The notes below the pieces were generated by a model. It had not been told where the DNA came from, searched no databases, and saw nothing but the letters and a program-made list of their open reading frames with translations. From CAG-103 sp963627135 (GTDB lineage Bacteria > Bacillota > Clostridia > Oscillospirales > Oscillospiraceae), in NCBI GenBank assembly GCA_963627135.1, contig CAVFZY010000024.1, forward strand, positions 1 to 64,000: a stretch of DNA of 64,000 bases. Direction: 5' to 3'. The position numbers and the translations under genes are program-made. Shown one piece after another: positions 58,364-64,000 of the stretch (its first letter is position 1; the number at the start of each line of letters is the position of its first letter).

Positions 58364-59938
58364 TCAGCGGCGGCCGCTGCCGACGTGGTCACGGTCGAAC
58401 TCGTGCAGCGTTTCACGCATCTGCGCGCGGCGGTGGGCCTCCTCGGCCTCCAGCTGCGCGCGGCGGCGGCGACGGCGCTCGGCCTCGATCTGCCTGCGGC
58501 GGCGCACCAGCCGCAGCACATAGCCGATGACGGCCAGCACGACGAGCAGCAGCACGACGAGCACAATCGGATTCGTGAAAAACGCGCGCAGATGCCCCGC
58601 GATGTACGCCCCCTTTGACACGGCGACATCGACCGCCGCGACGAGCTTGACCGCGCCGTAGACCGTGCCGTTATAGGACACCGTGAGCTCCCCGACCTCG
58701 TCCCCCGCCTTGACGGGGGCCTCGAGCGGTTTGCCGTCACGCTCGGAATAGATGGTGACCTGCTGCTCAAACTGCAGCGTGCCGGCCGTATCGGCCGACG
58801 GCAGCACGGCCGAGATGCTCTGCGCCGGGCGGACGGTCACACCGTCACTGTCGCGCCCGTAGCGCACGGGCACCTCGCAGACGAGGTCGCTCGCGCTGAC
58901 GATGTCGCGCCAGCCGTAGTTGGAAAACACCCAACGGTAGGCCGTGAGCGTGTCGGAAAAACTGCCGAAATCGGTCGTGCCGTTGGCGCGGGCCGTGCCC
59001 TTGCCGCCGAGCACGACGCACAGCAGGCGCACGCCGTCCTTCTCCGCCGTGGAGATGAGGCAGTAGCCCGCAGCCTCGGTGTGGCCGGTCTTGACGCCCT
59101 TGGCGTACTCGTAATAATAGCCGCTGTACATCGGGGACTCGGGGTTGATGAGGCCGTTCGTGTTCGAGAGCGTGCGCTCGTCGGACAGATTGGTGGCCGG
59201 CACGGTGTGCTTGACCGTGTTGCAGATCGTGGCGAAGAGCTCGTGGCTGAGTGCTTCCTTCGTGATGCGGTAGAGATCATGCGCCGTGGTGTAATGATCG
59301 TCGTTCGGCAGGCCGTGGGGGTTGACAAAGTGCGTTCCGGTACAGCCGAGCTCCTGCGCGCGCTCGTTCATGCGCTGCACAAACGCCGAGATGCTGCCGC
59401 AGACATACTCCGCGACGACGTTGCACGCCTCGTTGGCCGAGGAGATCATGGCGCAGTAGAGAAAGTCCTCAAACGTCATGGTCTCGCCGACCTTGATGTC
59501 GGCATTGCTCGCGCCCTCGACCATGTCGGCATTGCAGTCGTCATAGGCGGTGACGGTGTCGTCCAGCTGCACGTCGCCGCGCTCGACCGCCTCGACCGCG
59601 AGCAGGAGCGTCATGATCTTCGTGAGGCTCGCGGGATAGGCTTTGGTGTCGATGTTGCGGGTATAGTAATACTGGCCGCTGTCCTCGTCGACGAGCAGGA
59701 CGCAGTTGGCCCCGAGCTTTTCATCGAGCGCGGACTTGACCGCGTCGCTGCCGAGAACATAGGACCCCTCCGCCGCCTGGACGGTGCTCTGGGGCACGCC
59801 GTCGGACGCGGCGTTCGCGGTGCTCTGGAACACATCAGTGGAGGCGTCCGCAGCGTTTTTTGCGGCGGCGGCCGGGAAAGCCGCCGTCAGCAGCAGGCAG
59901 ACGATGAGCAGCAGCGGCAAAATGCGATATTTTTTCAT
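58364..59938 (-). CDS. D-alanyl-D-alanine carboxypeptidase (DacF type) with C-terminal transmembrane helix
   Basis: A 524-residue penicillin-binding protein that trims the last D-Ala from peptidoglycan stems. Signal peptide 1-26; active-site motifs SxxK 'PASLTKIMT', SxN 'SSANEACN' and KTG 'VKTGHTEAAG'. A PBP5-C-like domain follows. Unlike usual DacF, which ends in an amphipathic helix, it ends in a full transmembrane helix (~449-470) and a 45-residue Arg/Glu-rich cytoplasmic tail. ATG 59938 has GGAGAAAG upstream; the ATG at 59950 overlaps that site. Confidence 0.9.
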   Translation of the reverse strand: MKKYRILPLLLIVCLLLTAAFPAAAAKNAADASTDVFQSTANAASDGVPQSTVQAAEGSYVLGSDAVKSALDEKLGANCVLLVDEDSGQYYYTRNIDTKAYPASLTKIMTLLLAVEAVERGDVQLDDTVTAYDDCNADMVEGASNADIKVGETMTFEDFLYCAMISSANEACNVVAEYVCGSISAFVQRMNERAQELGCTGTHFVNPHGLPNDDHYTTAHDLYRITKEALSHELFATICNTVKHTVPATNLSDERTLSNTNGLINPESPMYSGYYYEYAKGVKTGHTEAAGYCLISTAEKDGVRLLCVVLGGKGTARANGTTDFGSFSDTLTAYRWVFSNYGWRDIVSASDLVCEVPVRYGRDSDGVTVRPAQSISAVLPSADTAGTLQFEQQVTIYSERDGKPLEAPVKAGDEVGELTVSYNGTVYGAVKLVAAVDVAVSKGAYIAGHLRAFFTNPIVLVVLLLVVLAVIGYVLRLVRRRRQIEAERRRRRRAQLEAEEAHRRAQMRETLHEFDRDHVGSGRR

Positions 59939-59957
59939 ATCTTTCTCCATGGAACTA

Positions 59958-59966
59958 TGATATAAT
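59958..59966 (+). promoter_or_regulatory. extended -10 promoter of the two-component operon
   Basis: TGATATAAT, extended -10, 128 bases before the response-regulator start; no good -35. Confidence 0.45.
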
Positions 59967-60027
59967 GGAATATCCGGCCGGAGACGGCGCTGCCGCGCGG
60001 CCGGGACAAATGACAGTGTCTTGCCCC

Positions 60028-60056
60028 ATTATAATAATTCCGGCGGCGAAAAGCAA
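60028..60056 (-). promoter_or_regulatory. sigma-A promoter of the carboxypeptidase gene
   Basis: Minus strand TTGCTT (60056-60051), 17 bases, perfect TATAAT (60033-60028). Confidence 0.65.
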
Positions 60057-60093
60057 ATCATTTCCGCGAAAAGACGCAAACGGAGGGACCGCG

Positions 60094-60786
60094 ATGAAAA
60101 TACTGGTTGTGGACGACGAAAAGACCATCGTCAAGGGCATCAAATTCAACCTCGAAAACGAGGGCTATCAGGTGGACGTGTGCTATGACGGCGAGACCGC
60201 CGTGGACATGGCGCGTCACGGCGAGTACGCCGTGATTTTGCTCGATCTCATGATGCCGAAGCTCGACGGGCTCGGCGCGTGCCAGCAGATCCGGCAGTTT
60301 TCCACCGTGCCGATCATCATGCTCACCGCCCGCAGCGAGGACGCCGACAAGCTCATCGGCTTTGAATCCGGCGCGGACGACTATATCACGAAGCCGTTTA
60401 ACATTCTCGAGCTCAAGGCGCGCATCCGCGCGCTCATCCGCCGCTCGAGCATGGCCCCCGCCGTCCCGGCCGAGCCGGACGGCGGCAAGCTCGTGCGCGG
60501 CCACATCGAGATCGACCCCGAGCGCCGCAGCGCCCGACGCTTCGGCCAGAACGTGGAGCTGACGCTCAAGGAATTCGACCTCATCGAGCTGCTCATGCGC
60601 AACCCCGGCAAGGTCTACTCGCGCGAGCAACTGCTCGACCTCGTGTGGGGCTACGACTATCAGGGCGACATCCGCACCGTGGACGTGCACATCCGCCGCC
60701 TGCGCGAGAAGCTCGAGCGCAACCCCGCCGCCCCTGAGTACATCATCACGAAGTGGGGCGTGGGCTACTACTTCGCCGAGGCCTGA
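60094..60786 (+). CDS. OmpR/PhoB-family response regulator
   Basis: A 230-residue regulator: receiver domain with acidic pair 'VVDDEKTI', phospho-Asp in 'ILLDLMMPKLDG' near residue 53, Thr 'MLTARSEDADK' and Lys 'YITKPFN'; winged helix with 'ELTLKEFDLIELLMRNPGKV' and 'TVDVHIRRLREKLE'. The signal comes from the kinase encoded three bases downstream. CGGAGGG precedes the ATG. Confidence 0.94.
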   Translation: MKILVVDDEKTIVKGIKFNLENEGYQVDVCYDGETAVDMARHGEYAVILLDLMMPKLDGLGACQQIRQFSTVPIIMLTARSEDADKLIGFESGADDYITKPFNILELKARIRALIRRSSMAPAVPAEPDGGKLVRGHIEIDPERRSARRFGQNVELTLKEFDLIELLMRNPGKVYSREQLLDLVWGYDYQGDIRTVDVHIRRLREKLERNPAAPEYIITKWGVGYYFAEA

Positions 60787-60789
60787 CGG

Positions 60790-62262
60790 ATGAAGCAGCA
60801 TCCGTTTCGCATCCGGCTGCCGCGCAGGCTGGTATCGAGCGTGCAGTTTCGCTTCGCCGTGACGTTCACGATCCTCGTGGCGATCTTGCTTGCGCTCATG
60901 AACACCTACCCCACGCGTGCCTCGCGCGACATCGTGTTCACCGAAAAGCAGAGCGCGCTGACAAACCGCGCCGCCGTCGTGTCCTCCTCCCTGTCGCTGC
61001 TCGACAACCTCACACCGGACAACACGCGGCAGGTGCTCGCCCTGCTCGACCTGCGTGACCTGACGCGCATCGTCGTGACCGACAGCGAGGGGCTGGCCGT
61101 GTATGACTCTGCGGCCGAAAACAACATCAGCGGCAAATACGTGCTCTACCCCGAGCTCGTGCGTGCGCTTGGCGGACAGGCCGTGTTCTACTCGCACTAC
61201 ACGACCGAGGCGTTTCTCAGCCGCGCGGCCATGCCCGTCATGAACAGCGGCAGGACCGTCGGCGCCGTGTACGTGTGCGAGAGCGACAGCGAGCGCGCCG
61301 CGCTCATCGGTAGCATCCAGCGCCGGCTCGGCACAATCACGATTGGCATCGGCGCGGCCGCGCTCGTGGTGCTGTGGTTTTCCATCAAGATGCTCACGCG
61401 GCGCATCACACAGCTGGCCGACGGCGTGCGCACCGTGCAGAGCGGCGACTACAGCTTCCGCCTGACGCTCTCGGGCGACGACGAGCTGACCGAGCTCGGG
61501 CGCGAATTCAACAACCTCACCGAACGGCTCGAGACGACCGAGGCTCAGCGCCGCCGGTTCGTCTCCGACGCGTCGCACGAGCTCAAGACGCCGCTCGCGT
61601 CCATCCGCCTGCTGTCGGACAGCATCTCCCAGAGCGCGGACATGGACAGCGCGACGATGCGTGAGTTCGTGACCGACATTGGCAGCGAGGCCGAGCGCCT
61701 GCAGCGCACGACCGAGAAACTGCTCGACCTGTCGCGGCGCGATGACGGCGTACAGCCGGACGTGACGATCGTGGACCTTCAGCAGGCCGTGCATGGGACG
61801 CTGCACCTGCTGCGCCCGCTGGCCGACCAGAGCGACGTGACGATCACATGCCTCATGAGCGGGGGCGTGACCGTGCGCGCGGCCGAGGACGACATTTACC
61901 ACATTGTCTTTAATCTCGTGGAAAACGCCATCAAGTACAATCTCCCGGGCGGGGACGTGACCTTGCGCGTAGAGACACGCGGCGGGCAGAGCATCCTGTC
62001 CGTGGCCGACACCGGCATCGGCATCCCCGAGGCCGACCGGCCGAACATCTTCAACCGCTTTTACCGCGTGGACAAGGCCCGCTCGCGCGAGCACGGCGGT
62101 AGCGGTCTCGGCCTGTCGATCGTGCACGACGCGGCCGCGCTCTACGGCGGCACCGTGACCGTGGACGGCGTGGAGCCGCACGGCACGCGCTTTACCGTGA
62201 CGTTCCCGCGCGCGGCGGCAGACGACGCGCCGGAGGCGCAAAAGGAGGTGCCGAAGACATGA
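60790..62262 (+). CDS. membrane sensor histidine kinase
   Basis: A 490-residue kinase: two transmembrane helices (~24-40 and ~180-200) flank a ~135-residue extracellular sensor ('LVRALGGQAVFYSHYTTEAF'). A HAMP domain follows, then the H box 'VSDASHELKTPLASIRLLSD' and the N ('FNLVENAIKYN'), G1 ('VADTGIGIP') and G2 ('GGSGLGLSIV') boxes. The sensor fold resembles PhoR/WalK double-domain types. Overlaps the next gene by four bases. Confidence 0.93.
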   Translation: MKQHPFRIRLPRRLVSSVQFRFAVTFTILVAILLALMNTYPTRASRDIVFTEKQSALTNRAAVVSSSLSLLDNLTPDNTRQVLALLDLRDLTRIVVTDSEGLAVYDSAAENNISGKYVLYPELVRALGGQAVFYSHYTTEAFLSRAAMPVMNSGRTVGAVYVCESDSERAALIGSIQRRLGTITIGIGAAALVVLWFSIKMLTRRITQLADGVRTVQSGDYSFRLTLSGDDELTELGREFNNLTERLETTEAQRRRFVSDASHELKTPLASIRLLSDSISQSADMDSATMREFVTDIGSEAERLQRTTEKLLDLSRRDDGVQPDVTIVDLQQAVHGTLHLLRPLADQSDVTITCLMSGGVTVRAAEDDIYHIVFNLVENAIKYNLPGGDVTLRVETRGGQSILSVADTGIGIPEADRPNIFNRFYRVDKARSREHGGSGLGLSIVHDAAALYGGTVTVDGVEPHGTRFTVTFPRAAADDAPEAQKEVPKT

Positions 62263-62726
62263 AGCGATGGCTCCCCCTGCTGCTGGCGGCCGCGCTCGCG
62301 CTCGGCTGCGCGGGCTGCGCAAAGCGGCAGACCGTGACGGTATACCGCATCGCAAAGGAGGGCGCCGCCCTCCTGCAGACGGAAACGGTCACCGTGCCCG
62401 ACGGCACAGACCCGGTGCAGGCGGCGATCGACGCGCTCGGCGCGGCACCGGGCGACAGTGCATACTCAAACCCCGTGCGCGGGTGGCTGACGCTCGGCGG
62501 CTACCGCATCGACGACGCGGGCACGCTCTGGCTGACGGTGACGGGCTCGGACACGGCGAGCGGCATCGTGCGCACACAGGCGCTGGCCTGTCTGGTACTG
62601 ACGGGCACGGCGCTCGACGGCGTGTCGGCCGTCGGACTCGAAGAGGCGGACGGCGACGTGCTGCACGAGTCGATGACCGCAGACGATCTTGCCCTGACCG
62701 ACCCGGCCACGGGCACGCAATCCTGA
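62259..62726 (+). CDS. GerMN-domain lipoprotein
   Basis: A 155-residue lipoprotein: signal with lipobox 'LGCAGC' (Cys ~20), then one GerMN domain ('VTVYRIAKEGAALLQTETV', 'PVQAAIDALGAAPGD'). GerMN modules occur in GerM and in LpqB, the lipoprotein partner of MtrB kinase. Its ATGA overlap with the kinase gene suggests it modulates that kinase at the membrane. Confidence 0.82.
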   Translation: MKRWLPLLLAAALALGCAGCAKRQTVTVYRIAKEGAALLQTETVTVPDGTDPVQAAIDALGAAPGDSAYSNPVRGWLTLGGYRIDDAGTLWLTVTGSDTASGIVRTQALACLVLTGTALDGVSAVGLEEADGDVLHESMTADDLALTDPATGTQS

Positions 62727-62758
62727 ACGCAGACCCATTCTCACGGAGGTGTATTTTC

Positions 62759-63832
62759 ATGCTCAACAACATTGCCCGCATCCAGCGCGCGCTGACGCAG
62801 GCGCATCTGGATGCCATCCTGCTCACCGACGAAAACGACCGCCGGTTCGTCACCGGCTTCCCGTCCTCGGACGGCGCCGTGATCGTGACGGTGCATCAGG
62901 CATTTTTCATCACCGACGCCCGCTACATTGAGGCCGCGCGCGCCGCGCTGACCGGCCTCGCGCAGGTGCTGCTGTGCTCGCGCGAGGCGCCGATGCGCAC
63001 GCTCGTGCAGGGCATCCTGCGCGAGGCGAACGTGCAGATCCTCGGCGGCGAGGAGCAGACGACGAGCTATGCCGAGTTCACAGCCTATGAGCAGCTCTTT
63101 GGCCTGAAGCTCCAGCCGGCGCAGAACCTGATCCGCAACCTGCGCGCGGCCAAGCAGCCGGAGGAGCTGGCCATGATGTATCAGGCACAGCAGATCACAG
63201 ACGAGACGTTCGCGCAGATCTGCACCGTCATCCGCCCCGGCATGACCGAGCGCGAGATCGCGGCCGAGCTCATCTACCGCATGCTGCGCCTCGGCGCGGA
63301 GGGCACGAGCTTTGACCCCATCGTGCTCACCGGCCCGGACACGAGCATGCCCCACGGCGTGCCCGGCGACCGGCGCGTGGCCGCGGGCGACTTCGTGACG
63401 ATGGACTTCGGCTGCCGCAAAAACGGCTACTGCTCGGACATGACGCGCACCGTCGCCGTCGGCATGCCGACCGATGAGATGCGCAGCGTGTACCAGACCG
63501 TGCTCCAGGCGCAGCTGGCCGGAATCGCCGCGGCAAAGGCCGGCGTGACCGGCGAGCGCGTGGACGCCGCCGCGCGCAAGGTCATCGGCGACGCGGGCTA
63601 CGGGGACTACTTCGGCCACAGCTTCGGCCACAGTCTGGGGCTCGACATTCACGAGCACCCCATCGCCGCCCCCGGCGCGCACGTAAAGCTGCCGGAGCAC
63701 ACCGTCATCTCCGCCGAGCCGGGTATCTATCTGCCCGGAAAGTTCGGCGTGCGCATCGAGGACGTGATGCATCTGACGGCCGACGGGGCCGAAATTCTCA
63801 CCCGGAGCCCGAAAAATCTCATCATTCTGTAA
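62759..63832 (+). CDS. Xaa-Pro aminopeptidase (M24B)
   Basis: A 357-residue metallopeptidase that removes N-terminal residues before proline. Creatinase-like N-domain, then the pita-bread core with all five ligands: Asp in 'TMDFGCRKNG' and 'YCSDMTRTV', His in 'GHSLGLDIHE', Glu in 'SAEPGIYLPG' and 'RIEDVMHL'. GGAGGTG precedes ATG 62759. Directly upstream of efp, the common arrangement in Firmicutes. Confidence 0.93.
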   Translation: MLNNIARIQRALTQAHLDAILLTDENDRRFVTGFPSSDGAVIVTVHQAFFITDARYIEAARAALTGLAQVLLCSREAPMRTLVQGILREANVQILGGEEQTTSYAEFTAYEQLFGLKLQPAQNLIRNLRAAKQPEELAMMYQAQQITDETFAQICTVIRPGMTEREIAAELIYRMLRLGAEGTSFDPIVLTGPDTSMPHGVPGDRRVAAGDFVTMDFGCRKNGYCSDMTRTVAVGMPTDEMRSVYQTVLQAQLAGIAAAKAGVTGERVDAAARKVIGDAGYGDYFGHSFGHSLGLDIHEHPIAAPGAHVKLPEHTVISAEPGIYLPGKFGVRIEDVMHLTADGAEILTRSPKNLIIL

Positions 63833-63840
63833 ATACCCGC

Positions 63841-63869
63841 TTGTCAAACCACGCAAAATCGTGTAAACT
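63841..63869 (+). promoter_or_regulatory. promoter of efp
   Basis: TTGTCA (63841-63846), 17 bases, TAAACT (63864-63869) with a TG immediately before it. Confidence 0.6.
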
Positions 63870-63913
63870 ATATAAGATTTTTGATTTTAATCATTCTTGA
63901 GGAGGATTCCTAT

Positions 63914-64000
63914 ATGATTACTGCAGGCGATTTCCGCAACGGCGTTACTTTCGAAATGGACGGCCAGGTCATGCAGGTCGTCGAGTTCCAGCACGTCAAG
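63914..64000 (+). CDS. efp: translation elongation factor P, 5' part
   Basis: The first 29 codons only; the window ends inside the gene. MITAGDFRNGVTFEMDGQ is the EF-P N-terminus (KOW-like domain). EF-P rescues ribosomes stalled at polyproline. GAGGAGG lies upstream of the ATG. Confidence 0.93.
   Translation, partial: MITAGDFRNGVTFEMDGQVMQVVEFQHVK

Overview
The window reads as chromosome of a GC-rich (roughly 60-65 %) low-GC-phylum relative, most likely a gut Clostridia/Oscillospirales bacterium. This is inferred from GGAGG-type ribosome binding sites nearly everywhere, sigma-A promoters of Gram-positive type, a T-box leader, an L10 leader, and the gene families present (VanW, GerMN, ECF transporter, DUF5711, CvpA, ClpE-like ATPase, a YlcI/YnfO-like small protein). 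No rRNA, tRNA, CRISPR array, insertion sequence or prophage gene is visible. Genes are dense. Intergenic DNA is AT-rich and carries clear promoters and terminators.

Layout. 1-10.5 kb: small proteins, an HTH/GHKL-ATPase regulator, feoAB iron uptake, an sbcD/sbcC deletion scar, a zinc-ribbon membrane protein, a flavin split-barrel protein, an acyl-ACP thioesterase, a Nudix hydrolase and a NagZ-like glycosidase. 10.6-16.1 kb: two linked COG0523 metal GTPases (one very His-rich, one fused to a DUF1980-like domain), then a three-gene ABC importer whose leader is a T-box with a UGG (Trp) specifier, which makes it a probable tryptophan transporter. 16.1-24.8 kb: a phosphodiester glycosidase with a 57-bp minisatellite, then htpG-hemW-vanW-metG on the minus strand. 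25-29.7 kb: a HAD phosphatase, a candidate structured small RNA, a palindromic repeat, a glycerophosphodiester phosphodiesterase, an MFS sugar-type transporter, a helical hypothetical protein and a short MGMT-family protein.

29.7-40 kb is the most distinctive part. Ten genes run in one direction: KDPG aldolase with a C-terminal extension, 2-keto-3-deoxygluconate kinase, class I aminotransferase, RidA, a complete polar amino-acid ABC importer, a SelA/DgaE-like PLP enzyme and an alanine-racemase-fold enzyme. A YheO-type (PAS_6 + HTH) regulator is divergent across a 350-bp AT-rich control region. Together they fit a pathway that imports a 2-amino sugar acid such as D-glucosaminate, deaminates it to 2-keto-3-deoxygluconate, phosphorylates it and splits it to pyruvate and glyceraldehyde 3-phosphate. 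I know of no described system that combines an amino-acid ABC importer with these enzymes; the substrate is inferred.

40-64 kb is mostly housekeeping: rplJL with its L10 leader, a glyoxalase-II-like hydrolase, glutamate racemase, NhaC antiporter with a divergent LysR regulator, an S-layer-homology L,D-transpeptidase, then a twelve-gene minus-strand run (methyltransferase, ecfA1, ecfA2, ecfT, truA, DUF5711, cvpA, clpE-like, macrodomain, rluA-like, rhomboid, DUF523) from one strong promoter. A DacF-type carboxypeptidase is divergent from a response regulator / histidine kinase / GerMN lipoprotein set that resembles actinobacterial MtrAB-LpqB, followed by an Xaa-Pro aminopeptidase and the start of efp, which is cut by the window edge.
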